Origin: Calonectria ilicicola
Lineage: Eukaryota; Ascomycota; Sordariomycetes; Hypocreales; Nectriaceae
Assembly: GCA_020809705.1 (NCBI GenBank)
Contig: CP085831.1
Location: 5,084,001-5,148,000, forward strand
DNA length: 64,000 bases
Direction: 5' to 3'
The position numbers were made by a program, and so were the translations under genes. The notes beneath the pieces are model-generated. The model did no database searches, was not told where the DNA came from, and saw nothing but the letters and a program-made list of their open reading frames with translations. Of this stretch, positions 51,299 through 63,504 are shown piece after piece; within the stretch, counting starts at the first letter, position 1, and every line of letters begins with the position of its first letter.

Positions 51299-53713
51299 GA
51301 CTTGAGGATGGATGGATGTAAATGAAAGACTGTGGAGATGAATCCCAAAGGGAGTGATCGCCTTATCAGTTCACTAAAAACGAGGTGCCAAGAGGTTTAA
51401 ATTTCTGGGGAGGCAGCCACGGCGGCAATGTGCTGGGGGCCGGCCGCGGACACCCAGTCAGCCTGCAGATTTGCTTGAAAGGCGTGGGGGACGAGGCGTT
51501 GCAAGGGTCCATAGCGGCTTGAAAGAGATGATCACAATAGTGGCTTGATAAGGCGCATATTCTTTCAAAGATGAAGCCGGAGAGGGCAGATTGGAACATG
51601 AGGCCCGCCCAATGCAGCCCCCTTCATTTTAATTGTCAATTATAACATTTTATGCAACCTAGCACCTAAACCCCAACATGAGCTCAATATTTCATATTTT
51701 CTGATTATCGTATTCCCTGCCGGAATTGTATATCCGCGATGCGATAAAGATGAAAAATGTGACTATTCGGGTGAGGCAACGGCAAGGCGGACGCACTAGT
51801 GCCAGGCTGAACAGGCAGCTTGCCGTCAGAGTCATCGCCCGTCAGATGACAAGTTGAGGCCAGTGAATAGCGTGAACAGCCGGTCAATGAGCTGAAGCAG
51901 TGCGGCCAATAACACCCTGGCAGCGACGGGCGTGGACCAATTTGGTCACCTGCATGAAGCTATTGAACGCCACCCTGACATTCAGCGCCAAAGTGTGTGT
52001 CGCATCGGCACAGCGCATTTTGAGACGGCAAATTACCATTCAACAAGGTGGGAGCAACCAATTTTGCGTTTCGCTAAAATGTATAAAACACACTAGCCTG
52101 TTGAAAAGATGCATTCACCATCTAGCGAAAAATAGGTCGCTCGCCTTTTGTGCCGTCAGTTCCATCAAAAACCCCGGCTATTGGAACTGGAACTGACAGG
52201 CAAACGGGGACTACAGCTACGAGCAACTTTTATTCGGAAAAGCTCTATCATTTTGCTTCGCTAGAAAATGGTCTCGAGAATACTCATATAAGAACGAACT
52301 GGCCCTAGAAACCATGATACGGTAATATTAAATGGTGGATAGTTAAATAAAGCGGCATGCCATACGTATTCACCCATCATAGCCGGGGGTCTCTGAGTCC
52401 TAAAAGAGGTCCATAGTTATGTAGCATCCCATTATTTGTGAAATTAATTTGAATGGGGATCTGGATGCAGGATAGTGAGGCGCGAGGGCATAACTCCGGT
52501 TCAGTTCCATCAAAAATACGGGTAGGAGCCGCGAAGCGCGTAGCTCAGACTTGGTTGCCCAAGGAGCACTCTGATTAGAGCCAAAATGGCAGTTCGGCCG
52601 CCTGTACCCTTTGTGCCGTACAATACTATGACAGATAGACCCTTGAGGTGAAGATACAGACCTGATCGTATTTACCACTATTAGGACCTAATTTATACTC
52701 AAGCGGTGCTTTGGTGATGCGAAAACGATCATCTTATACTGCGATCAAGAGTGGGGCATTTGAGCAGAGAAACCTGTGAGCTTGGTGCCGCTTTTGAGAA
52801 GCGAGGTAACTCTATGCATTGAATTCTTGGATAAAAGTTCCATCTTCAACTGCTGGTCGCCTCGGCCTTGAGAAGTCAGTGAGCCACGCAAATGACTAAG
52901 GAAGTCTAAAAAGTAAATGTATTAAAGACAGCGCGGGGTTGTGACCTCAAAGAAGCCGTTGGACTGTCTGTGTGCCTTTCAACCTTGACGCGGTGGCAGT
53001 GCATGTAACTTAACACTGCCACATTATTTACAATATTTGACTGGGCGTCGAACGTGCAGTGAACAGGCCCCTGGACTAGCTCGGTGGTGTGGACGCTGTC
53101 GGGTAATCTGCGTTATGTCCTGACCTATCAAAGCCTAATAAATCTACTGTGAGAACAGAATATTGGGCGCTTATTATGCACAGAAAAACCAGAATGAGGC
53201 ATATACATATTGGCTACGATTTCGCTTTGTACAATCACTTCAATCGATCGCTGGTACGATAAGATTAGCTAGAATTCCGAAATAGCTATTAATAGTGAGT
53301 GACTAGTGCTAGAGGCATCGTCACGAAATCTGTATCTGGCATAAAGATACGAACGTAAGGAGATGGGTTCGATTTATCTACCCTGCCACACAATATACTA
53401 TGTAAATGCAATAAAGAAGAAATCAACAAGCGACAGCCCCACCAAAACTTTCTGAATATTCTGCAAAGTCTACATGTTGCAATTGTGTTGATATCCGTGG
53501 TAAGGAATGTGGACGAAAAACAATCGAAAAAATACCTTGTTTTTCCTAGGCGAAGTAAAATATGGAATAAAAGGTGTGGATTAAGACACGCGGTCAATCT
53601 GGAAGTCTCTATTCAGCAATGATTCACGGGCCGAGTACCATATTGGGAGTCTTACCGGTTCATATTCAAAGTCTCTCTAAATCAATAGAGCTGCATGACA
53701 AATTTTGATAGAA
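51299..53713. other. Long intergenic stretch
   Basis: About 2.4 kb with no convincing gene on either strand. A short related sequence, AGTTCCATCAAAAA, occurs twice (near 52160 and 52505); the first copy is part of an inverted repeat (TCAGTTCC ... GGAACTGA, about 52158-52197). No transposase remnant was recognised. Confidence 0.5.
52158..52197. repeat. Inverted repeat TCAGTTCC / GGAACTGA
   Basis: Eight-base arms about 24 bases apart. A second partial copy of the left arm and following bases lies near 52504. Possibly a remnant of a small mobile element; evidence is thin. Confidence 0.3.
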
Positions 53714-54560
53714 TCAAAATCCCTCAGACCCTCGCTTGCCTGTACGGCGACCACCAACGGGCGGCACCTGAATAAGAGGAGCTCCATCGCCGATTTTAAC
53801 GGGGTCAATGTCCTGGGGCTCACGCTTAGAGCTCTTAGAGCCCTTGGGGATCTGAATCAAGGGTGCACCGTCACCAATCTTGACGGGATTAAATCCTTGA
53901 GGATCACGCTTGCTTGTGCGACGACCACCAACGGGAGGCACTTGAATAAGAGGAGCTCCATCACCAATCTTAACAGGATTAAACCCTTGAGGATCACGCT
54001 TGCTTGTGCGGCGACCGCCCACAGGAGGCACTTGAATGAGAGGAGCCCCATCACCAATTTGAATGGGATCGATTTCTTGAGGGTCTCGCTTGTTCGTGCG
54101 ACGACCTCCAACAGGAGGCACTTGGATGAGAGGAGCTTCATCGCCAATCTTAACAGGATTGAATCTCTGGGGCTCGCGCTTGGAGCTCTTGGAGCCCTTG
54201 GGGACCTGAATCAAGGGTGCACCGTCACCGATCTTGACGGGATTAAATCCCTGAGGATCGCGTTTGCTTGTGCGGCGACCGCCAACGGGAGGAACCTGGA
54301 TCAAAGGCGCACCGTCGCCAATCTGGACAGGGTTGAGATCCTGAGGGTTTCGCTTGTCCAGGTTGATCTCGATATCCTGTGTGTCATTCCTAACGACGGC
54401 CTTGAAGCCACTGGGAACCTTGGATAGGTTTCTAATCAAAGGAGGAAGGTTACTATTGAAGTTCTGTGACAATATAGATGAAAACTTACCCATAGTCTGT
54501 GGCATTGACCATCCCAGCGCCGAGGAGAGCAAGCAAAGTGATCTTCTTCGAGTAAAGCAT
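53714..54560 (-). CDS. Secreted Kex2-processed repeat protein (KEP), candidate peptide precursor
   Basis: Two exons, 54560-54490 and 54431-53714, give 262 residues. Exon 1 encodes a clear signal peptide (MLYSKKITLLALLGAGMVNA). A 31-residue leader ends in Lys-Arg at 50-51. Seven tandem units of 30 or 28 residues follow, each ending in Lys-Arg, then a five-residue tail. The shared core reads DPVKIGDGAPLIQ with small changes. Five units end in VPPVGGRRTSKR-like tails with an extra Arg-Arg; two end in a PKGSKSSKR tail. Dibasic sites between repeats are the signature of fungal Kex2-processed precursors, as in alpha-pheromone and dikaritin RiPP precursors. The cores lack Tyr, Trp, Cys and His, so crosslinking of the dikaritin type is unlikely. 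No DUF3328 (UstYa-type) gene is nearby. The opposite strand is also open, as expected for repeats. The role of the released peptides is unknown. Confidence 0.9.
53740..54411 (-). repeat. Tandem coding repeats of about 84-90 bp (seven units)
   Basis: Seven in-frame units within the KEP gene; five are 90 bp and two are 84 bp. The shorter units 2 and 6 share the alternate tail. The order of unit types suggests block duplication or unequal exchange. Confidence 0.85.
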
Positions 54561-57500
54561 CTTGAATGTATTTCTTTATAAAATGAGTCTTAAAAATGTA
54601 ATAAATGAGTGAAAGGTGAACTGGATCTCGAAATTGAAGGTGTGAAAGAATGATGATGGAATTGATGGTGATATTTCTGCTTCAACAAACGGATGTGCCC
54701 GCCAATTTATAACACGGGTTTCGTTCCATCTCATCATGTATTACATGTTCTATTTGGTCTGTCATCCCAGTAAGCTCGTGCAGTTGGTAGCTATGAGAAT
54801 GAATTGGGTTTTGGATTATCAATCCCTTCTCCACTTCCCCATAAACTCGGGCAAACCGGCACTCATTCTAGACAAACCTAAATGATATTCCATACAAGAC
54901 ATAGTAGAATACGAAAACTGTGTGGAGCGATCGGGAAGGCTTCCGACTAATACAGGGCTAACTACAAGGGTACGCGTACAAGTATCAAGGATCATGTACG
55001 CAAACCTATGTTCCCCGTATTTATTCATCCTAGTAATTGGGACCCTTGAAATTCTCTCGGTAGTCAAGTACCGTCATATAACCAGGAAAGTTAGTTTGCA
55101 AGCCAAGTTTCTAACCCTTTCCTCTCCTAAGCTAGTCCACTAGAATGCGCAGCTTAGTCGTAATCACCACAATTCCCGTGCCTTAGATACCCCAATTGCC
55201 ACTAGAGAATCAAACATGAATTTCCTGGAGATTCAACACCAGAAATTACCACTGTGCTTGTCATATATCATGTTCAGGTCATACGATACCATTGTTCTCT
55301 TCATGAAAACCTATGCACAAGCCAAGGTGATACCATCATGGCAAGGGAAAAGACGCCGAGTAACGGATTAGTCAATTCATCACGATGATCACAATCTATC
55401 ATTCTGCAAACCTGATTACTATATGTAAGCAATATTCGCGGTCTATGCTCAATTCTGGCAAATACGAAATTGGGATAACAAGCCATCCACAGGAACCATC
55501 TTATGTGGGTCACAAGCAGACAGACCAAAGAAATTATGGTTCTAGATCATCATATCATGTGCGTCTCAGCTTTCCATTGGCCCACATTCTCGATAAGGCA
55601 GAACCAGAGATTCCACAGATTGGGCTGTGCCGGTTGCCAGAAGATCTCACGTGGGCTTTAGTGGCTTAATGACGTAGTTTCACGACCAAAGCAGAATAAT
55701 TTTGAACGATCCGCAAACAAGGTTCTCTCCCGCCAGCACGGTTATCATTCTCGGATCCCGCGCGTTCCAGTGTCGAAGCCAGGGTCCCGAAACTCTAACG
55801 ATTCATAAGCATTACACCGCTGTTATATACTCTCTGGTTAAGCCCGGAGCCCTGTGAGGCATTCCCTACCCGTACTCCTATCTTAGTGCTAAACTTCTTC
55901 ATATTTCCACCCATCTAAACCTGAGATGCAGCATAGATGCACTCACTTAGACATTCCAGTTTGCCTTTTCCATCAATCTTGGTGTTTAAGGCGTGCCTAC
56001 ATCACAATCCAGAGCTAGCAAATCCATTGTTGCCTTCACTCCAATCCGCTAGTCCAAACATTGACTTCTGAAGTATGACATGTTGCACATCACCACAAAT
56101 AGTATTTTAATATCACCTTGAACAAGAGAAAAGAGGAGTAAACCCAGAACCAGTGAACCACTCCACAATCCTTCCTCTCGTAGTGACTAAATTAAAACAT
56201 GAGCAGGCCATAATGAGACCTCATTTATATTACAGATTGAAAAGTATGGTTCATAGAACGCAGTTCCTTGAAATACACATGGCTAGCGATTCAATGAGTG
56301 ATTAAAGATTTACTGCCTTACTCGAATAAATAAGGATGCGTGGCTATGAAAGTAGACTACTCCTTATCGTGAAAAAAATAACCTGGATTGATTTGCTGCA
56401 ATTTCCATGTATCACTCACCTTGATGAGTTTCACTAAATCAGGCCCCCCGTGGTTATGAAACCGATGTGGGGATAAGGTAACATTGAAGACCCTCTGATA
56501 ACCACGAGTAGAATGGCCGCCAAGGAACTATTGAAAATACGAAAAACAAAGGAAAGAAAAGTACCCACTCAAGGAGGCACAAGCCAACCTTCTTTCACTT
56601 TTGCGCAGCTGTTGGTTGAATGAGTAAGATCTCGAAACCTGTAGATTTCAATTTGATTGAAAGTTGTTCATGTCCATTTACATGTACGTGATGTAATCTT
56701 GACTAATCAATGGTAAAATTTACCCTTATCCAGTAGCCAGTAATTTACGCCTACAATCCCCGTTGTGTGTCACCTGTCAAAAGTGGCCCCAGCCAGCATT
56801 ACACGACGCAATCGCCAAATATTCATTTCACTATTATCGCCGACATCACTACGATAACTCATTTTGGAACAGCAAATTGCAAGGCCCGAGGTTTGTGATT
56901 GGAGAGACAATTTGGATTTCTTTTCAGCTGAACAGGATTGCGAAGGGAATCTGTTGCTACCCTGTAGTATTCGTGAGTATTGAGAATATACATCAAGATT
57001 AGGTATTGGATGTGAAATGACTTTGGCATCGTAATATTCAGGCTTGAAGATTGTTGTAAATGGTATAGATCCACTATTGGTCTATTGTTGACTTTGATAT
57101 TGAACGTTCTCATGAATCTCACTCACATAAAGCTTGGGGGACAGTGGTGCTCGCCACTAAACACAATCCAAAAAAAACCAGAATTTCTGAAAAGGTTTAC
57201 TGATAAGCAAGAGCTACTTTAAAATTACACTTCAGCATATAAAATTATGAGAACCATCGAAGATTGGACTTTGTGCAGAGTTTAGGTAACGCTCTGTTGA
57301 AAATTCCTTGTTCCGTCACGTACACTGCTAATTGCCCAGGCTGGGGCTTGTTGCGCATAGCCGGAGGTGAATGGAGTGCAACAAATGTTACTGGGTTTGC
57401 AAAATACAGCTCCAATATTGGAAATAGTTTTCGAGACAGTGCGAGAAATAAATTAAACGTAAGGAGCTCCATGATGGGTGTCTTCGCCAAGAGGCTGTGC

Positions 57501-57983
57501 AAGAAATCCGTGCAATCCTTGGTGTGGCTGTACGCGTTTGTGGCCCTTGCATCATCAGCCCCTCTTAACAAAAAGAGAAGAGCATGGTTTGGAGTAATTA
57601 AAACGAGCTTGGTCAGTCTCCTTGATGAAAATTATATGTATTAGTATTGGAATTTTTTCTATCTAGTATCTCCAATATAGAATGCATTTCAATTTAATAC
57701 CCGTTCTTATCTGATGTTACGATTCAGACATTGCCTGGCTTGTGCATATTTAGATCATGATCACCTCAGGCTCATGTAGTGGACGAGCCAATGAAACAGG
57801 AGATCGGCGTTTCAAGTTGACTGGCAGCTGTTGTTTGTTGGTGGTTGGTGTCAAACTCCTCAGCACGGTCGCGCGCAATTTTAACATCATTTCTTTGTTC
57901 TGCTTTCTCCTCTTTTTTCTTTCTCTTATTTCTTCTTCAAATATTCTTGAACCCCATTTCAAAGTCTTGCTTATCCACCTGTT
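54561..57983. other. Long intergenic stretch
   Basis: About 3.4 kb, AT-rich. Short open frames near 57245-57644 overlap on both strands and lack ATG starts in good context or family features. A pyrimidine-rich tract at about 57893-57945 lies just upstream of the next gene and resembles a fungal CT-box promoter. Confidence 0.5.
54704..54711 (-). promoter_or_regulatory. TATA box of the KEP gene
   Basis: TATAAATT on the minus strand about 145 bases upstream of the start codon. Confidence 0.4.
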
Positions 57984-59223
57984 ATGATGGTAAAAAGAAA
58001 AAACGAACCAATGGAGATTCCGTATGCCAATAGGCTTCTTGCAGGCCGCGATGGCAAGGATTGTAAGAAAAGGCGCCTCCAGGTCACCAGCCTTACATAG
58101 ACTGGACTGTCGTGACTAACATTTTTCAGCAATCAGCCTACTAGCCTGTCACTCTTTGAGCATTGGAGAGTGGACCCGAGTCGGAACAAACCAAACTGAT
58201 CTTATCATCTTCCACTCCCCTCGCAATTGCATCGTCACTTACTACATACTGAATGGGAGATACGGATACAAGATTGCATATCCATTTTCATACATCAAGA
58301 ACATCAGTACAGAGGACGGCGGCATTGTCGTTCATCTCAAACGCCCCCCGACCTTTTTCATGGATTCATTATCAACGTCTAGTGACTTCTTCCAATGCGA
58401 CGATTTCACTAAAGATGCTCAGGCCTCCCAGTGTCTTGATCACTATCTTGGCGGGGACCCCAAAATTCTAAGCAACCAGCTTGCTCAGTATGTGTCGCAC
58501 GTGTTTCTTCAAAACCGACCGGGAGCCTCTTCAATCCAAGATCTTTTCCTTTTATCCAGCAATGGGGACTCAGATTTCAATAAGAAGGCCTACGAAAACA
58601 AGGAAGAACAAAGAAATGGAGGCGATCAATCTGCTATGAACCTTACTAAATTTCAGGAGCAAAAATCAGAAGCAGACGCGAATATCTTAGCATGCCCTTT
58701 CTGGAAGAGGAATCCAGAAAAATATCAGGATTGCCTGCGGCACGATTGCAAGACTATTATCCAACTAAAGGACCATTTGATGGTCCGACATACTCCGAAG
58801 TTCTATTGTCAAAGATGTTACATTATATTCTCAGAAGCCCACGTGTATGAAATGCACATATTGGATTCATTTTGTATCAGAGATCCATCCGTATCTCTTG
58901 ACGGAATATCTCACGGCCAGCATGTTGAACTATCTCGCAATATTCCACTCTCGACGGTAGAATTGCAATGGTATAGAATATGGTTCATCTTGTTCCCTGA
59001 CGCAGGACCAGTTGCCCCGATATACGTTAAAACTTTGCAAACAAAAGCCTTCTCCCGATTCAAAGGCTTTAGCCAGAGCGAAGGTGTGATGATCATGCTA
59101 GATGAACTTGAGAAATCAGGTATTCTCGGGTTTGATGCAAATCGAGCAATTCTCAGCACAACCTTACAAAGGTCGATGGGTTCAGTGCTTGAAAGATTCT
59201 GCCTGTGCAACCTTGATTTATAA
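57984..59223 (+). CDS. Two-exon fungal zinc-finger protein with N-terminal conserved domain
   Basis: Exons 57984-58062 and 58130-59223 give 390 residues. The short first exon (MMVKRKNEPMEIPYANRLL) is basic and joins in phase through a GTAAGA donor. Residues ~30-150 (from SLSIGEWTRVGTNQTDLIIF through PTFFMDS and FFQCDDFTKDAQASQCL) resemble a domain of unknown function I recall from fungal transcription-factor-like proteins; I cannot name it safely. Further on comes a Cys/His block: ACPFWK...DCLRHDC...LKDHLMVRH, then YCQRC and EMHILDSFC. This matches the layout in the protein at 35319-36527, although the C-terminal parts differ. Likely nuclear. Without the first exon only a TTG start would be available, which supports the two-exon model. 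Confidence 0.75.
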
Positions 59224-59583
59224 CCCGAGGTCCATTTGTAGTTCCAAGTTCTGAAACTAGGTTTTATTGCCGGATTACTATTTAGAAGAATATTGAATTG
59301 AAGACAAAAAAAGTGGAATTTGAATGGATTTTTTTTTGTGGACTTTTTATAGCACGATAAGGTTATCATGGTTACCCCTGGCTTCGCGGTGTGATTCTGT
59401 ACGCCAATCACTGTTGTGCGTAAATTATAACAAGACAATATAGAATAAGAGACCTTAATCCCAATACAATCCATACTACACTATCCGAAACCTCAATTTC
59501 TAACATAAATGACTTTATCAATGCAAGAATTGCCGAAGTTGCTACGTTATATATTAGCAGAAGTAATAGAACCAGTATTAATA
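59224..59583. other. Short convergent intergenic stretch
   Basis: Between the zinc-finger gene and the 3' end of the SNF2-like gene. Nothing supported. Confidence 0.4.
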
Positions 59584-59737
59584 CTTACCAACAGTTTACT
59601 TATAACTTGGTTGTTACTAGTAGATTCAGGATTAAGTAAACTAGTAAGATCTTTCTTTCCATCCTGTACACGGAGAACATACTTATCATAAACAATCAGC
59701 TTTCTGCCATATTGAAAAGGTATTATTTTTTACTTAC

Positions 59738-62653
59738 TTGTTCAATAGAATCACTTATTACGAAACGAATAGTTGATACCTCTTGCTTTTGCCCAAGTCG
59801 ATGGATTCTGGCCAGTGCTTGCTCCTCTATAAATGGATTCCATTGGGGCTCTAGTATATATGCCCTTGAAGCCGTAGTAAGCGTCAGTCTACACTGAAAT
59901 TAGCTTGTCTTGCCTGTGAAATGATGCAAAAGATAGTTTCGGCTTACCCAACTGCCCCACACCCCAAGGACAATAATAGCACCCGCACTGTCTTATTTGT
60001 AGAGAAAGCATCGATAAGCTTACTACGCTCTTTCACTTTCGTCTTACCATCGATCTGCACACACCCGATGCCAGCATCTTTTAAGGCGACATTTGCAATA
60101 TCGAGGATAGATTTACGATATGAAAAAACAACACTTGAATCTTTAGTTAAAATCGATGTGCTTGGTGGGGATATATATACCTTTTTGTTGCAAGGGAGTA
60201 GCTCCGAAGGTCTTCTATCAAGGCTTGAATCTTTGTTGGCCATTGATTGGCAGACACTGGCTCGTTGTTGGATGAGTCTCTGGGACTCAATCGTATCCCG
60301 GATCTTGATGCCGGACGTGGAGGAAAGCATTCCTGGAGAGATGTCTCCATCATATCCAGATTTCTTTGCTTTCTCTCAAATTCGCATTCTTCTTCGATAT
60401 CATCCATTACTGTACTTGGTGTTGAGGGCTCACCCATTGTGTCGATTGATAAGTGATCATTGGATGTGATGAGATTCGGGAGATTTAGTGCCGCGTCTGA
60501 CCTAGTCGAGCACCCTATTTCACAAATTACTCTCAGCGAGTTAATCTTTTGTAGGGCATTCTTATATCCTTGGTCTGGTTTGCCCGAGTGAATCGCATCT
60601 TCAAGGCATTCAATTGCTTTCTGCTCCGCAATGTTGTAGGCATGCTGTTCTTGGTCGCTAAGCTTTAGGAATCGGCGATGGTCCCGTCGGTTGGGTAGTT
60701 TGATGGCGGCATTGGACCTTCGTAACATAGTGTATCGAAGTAACTTTACGAGTGCTTCGACTCCGGTTCCGTCCCCACGACGACAGGGGTCTGCGATAGC
60801 CTCATTAAACTGCTCCTTTCTGCAGTACGGGTCCAGCTGAAGGAAATGAAACAGGCTGAAAAGCTCAGAAAGGCGATTCTGTATTGGTGTCCCTGTAACT
60901 GCCCACCTGCAGTTCGCCTTGAGAGCACATACGGCCTGTGCCTTGGCTGTTGATAGATCTTTGATTTCATGTGCTAAATATATTATATTAGTACTACCAA
61001 GCTAAAAGCCTACATTCACTAACCTTCATCCAAAATTATACGATGCCAATCGTGTGAGAATACTGCACGTTGCTCCCTATTTCTCCAGTCATTTGCAAGG
61101 GTAGTGTAAGTCGTGAGAACAATACTATCGCAACGGACATCATCAGGTCCCTCAATTCGTTGACTTCCGTGATGGCGCCGCCAATTAAATTGCTCTCGAG
61201 ATAGGTGCCTAATTTGATCAATACATTTGTCGTTATGTTTGTAATAGAAATGACATACTTTGAGAGTTCTTGTTCCCAATTATGCATTACTGTGTTGATT
61301 AGTATAGTTCATGACATCTTCGAATACCAACTCACAAGAAGGCGGCAGGACTATGAGGGTTCCTTTGCCCACAACTCCACAACTGAAGATGCATTTCGGT
61401 TCATTCCTTATGACCTTGTCATGAGCGATGAGCGAAATCATGAGTAAAGTCTTTCCAAGTCCCATCAGGTCAGCAATAATTCCACCTTGGAGGTTCGAAG
61501 GCTTTTTATAGCATGACGAAGAGGCAACATTATCAACATATCTAGGGAAATTAGCGTGTTTAATCAAAAGCTTTGTGGAAATACGTGCATAATGCGTCCG
61601 ACATTGTCTCGAGATTCAGACCAAACATCCAGGAATTTTTCATGAAGTCTCCAACCCGATTCTCTATTGAGCATAAACGTAAGACCTTCTTTCTGATGAC
61701 TAAAAACTGTTAGATTCCATGCGAAAATATTCGACCTTAATTTATCGCCTGACCTCATGAGTTGGGTTAAAAGATCTGATGAAGGTTGTGTTTCTTGTAA
61801 AACAGACTTGACTGTGACCGTATCCAGCACGTCGGTGACTACCACAGCTTCATCCTTGACTATTGGTACCTATTCATGAGTTGGATAATGGGTTTTAAAA
61901 TTGGCGGTTCGTATATGTGGGTCGTTAGAAAATCGTTGGGGGTTGAAGTAAACAACATCTTTTAATGCATGGAGGGGGTCTTGTAAGTATACATCAAGGT
62001 TTTGGAAAAGGTCGCAGAGAACCTCCCCAATTTCTCGGGACCCATACAGAGTAACAGCGATAGCAGCTCCTATCTTAGAATTAGATGACTGAGTCGATTG
62101 TGTTGACATCCACTGGAGATCAAATTCAATCTGTTCTCGGATAAATAGCTCCAGTAGCTGAGTATCACGATGGTTTAATTTACCATATGTATAGTTGAAA
62201 CACAAGGACCAGATTTCACCACCACTGCCTAGTGTAAGTGCCGTCCCAGGTGAGCATCTTTGTTCAACATCATCTGTCGTATTTATAGTAAACAGGGTCA
62301 ATTTTTTTTTTTCAATTAGATTCCAATACACAGAGAAGTCCAATGTGGCCGTCACATACTGTTCCGAAACACACAGTTTCGGTCGTGTCATCAAGTATAA
62401 CAGGTGCACTAACCCCACATGCGTAGTCAATCGTGGACGATGCTTGTGAAGGCTGTTGTGAATCGTAGGTCTCATGAAATAAAATGGCTTCGCTCCCCGT
62501 GTATGCTTGCTCGTACGTGTCCACTGAACGGATCTGAGAGTGCACGTCCCATACTTGAAAACTTGGTAAAGGAGTTATTTGGCCCATGCTGGTAATCGAA
62601 CTTGGCTGCTCCAGCCGCCTCTTCTTGTTTGAATGAAGATCTGATGCTGCCAT
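59738..62653 (-). pseudogene. SNF2-family (Rad5/Rad16-like) helicase gene, probably decaying
   Basis: Starts at an ATG at 62653 (MAASDLHSNKKRRLEQ). Recognisable in order: ETVCFGT, YFNPQRF, helicase motif I GGIIADLMGLGKT, LIVLPPS-LMHNWEQEL, LTTYTTLANDW, RIILDE-AHEIKD, VTGTPIQNRLSELF, MLRRSN, then KSVVFSYRKS, GCGAVG-LTLTTASRAY and RIHRLGQ. These are the SNF2 ATPase motifs without a visible RING insert. Introns I can place: 62331-62274, the one joining PPS to LMHNW, the one inside LDE-AHE, a 47-bp one before VVFSY, and the one after GAVG. Two faults remain: an in-frame TAG at 61870-61872 after PTHE with no good donor before it, and a one-base frame change just after NWEQEL near 61260. The 3' end after DSIEQ is also unclear; related codons continue to about 59584. 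Decay is likely but unusual introns or errors are possible. Confidence 0.65.
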
Positions 62654-63504
62654 TTTGCGTGTCGAAATCAGTGGTCGAGAGCAGTGAATGGTGGTCGTAC
62701 TTGGAAATGCTAGAGCGGGATTGAGAGTGGCGGGAAGGATTAAGAGAAGAAAACAGCAAGATCACACTAATCCATGGCAGATGGCAGCGCAGCCTTTCTC
62801 TCAAAGGCGCAAGTAGTTTTATTCGAGCCTCATGTGGAAAAAACGGAAAGAGAAAAGGAAAGAGCGCAGAAAGCGCTTAGTTGAAGTGGCGTGCACCTGC
62901 TGCGAGGCAGTGTACTGCCTGAATACCACACCGCCTTACAAGTCGAGGCGGCCTCAAAAAGCGCATCTTGCGTGGTAAATATTACGAGGCAGTGCACGGC
63001 TTTTATGCCACGCTGCCTTGTGAGCTAGAGCCAACCAAAAACGCCCAACTTGTGCAGTACACGTGTGTCACAAGACAGTCTACTTCGTAAATGCGTTATT
63101 ATATGCTTGGGCCAAAACGCTTTCATGGGAGAGAGAGTAGCTAAAATAATAAAATATTAAAACTGGCTGCACTGTTTGTTTTATTTCGATTTCTTTTTAT
63201 CATTCGGTCGCGAGAATATCACATGTGGTGGGCCAGATTGTGTGTGGCAGTGCGATAAAATGCCCTTCTGTTGGCCAATTGTAAGGTTGGGTGGCGTTTG
63301 TCGGACCAAAGATGGACGTGTGTGTAACAAGGCGCCTTGTGCCAAGCATAATTGTAATTTCAAATCTCACCCTCTGACAGCCATGGTTATCATCCAATCA
63401 CTAATCATCCGAGGTTGCCGGAAAAATAAAAACACAAGCCACGCCCCCTTTTCCTTCGCAAAGTAGCGCACTGCACATTGCTGCTTCCCCCCAGCTTGCC
63501 CACC
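62654..63504. other. Divergent promoter region with imperfect tandem repeat
   Basis: Lies between the SNF2-like and NLR-like start codons. It contains two imperfect copies of an 82-bp unit beginning GAGGCAGTG (62904 and 62986). No gene. Confidence 0.55.
62904..63067. repeat. Two imperfect tandem copies of an 82-bp unit
   Basis: Both copies share GAGGCAGTG, a CCAC block, GCCTT and a later ACTTGTG/TCTTGCG block with the same spacing. The differences suggest an old duplication. Function unknown. Confidence 0.5.

Noticed and set aside
53360..53390. GGTTCGA-like string suggesting a tRNA T-loop
   Set aside because: No cloverleaf could be formed around it; no tRNA was found elsewhere either.
53740..54411. 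CRISPR-like regular repeats
   Set aside because: The repeats are in-frame coding units of a eukaryotic secreted protein without spacers.
53705..54427. Long plus-strand open frame antisense to the KEP gene
   Set aside because: It mirrors the tandem repeats, has no signal peptide or ATG in good context, and the minus strand has signal peptide, intron and Kex2 sites.
57245..57644. Overlapping small open frames on both strands
   Set aside because: Low-information translations, non-ATG starts, no splice partners.
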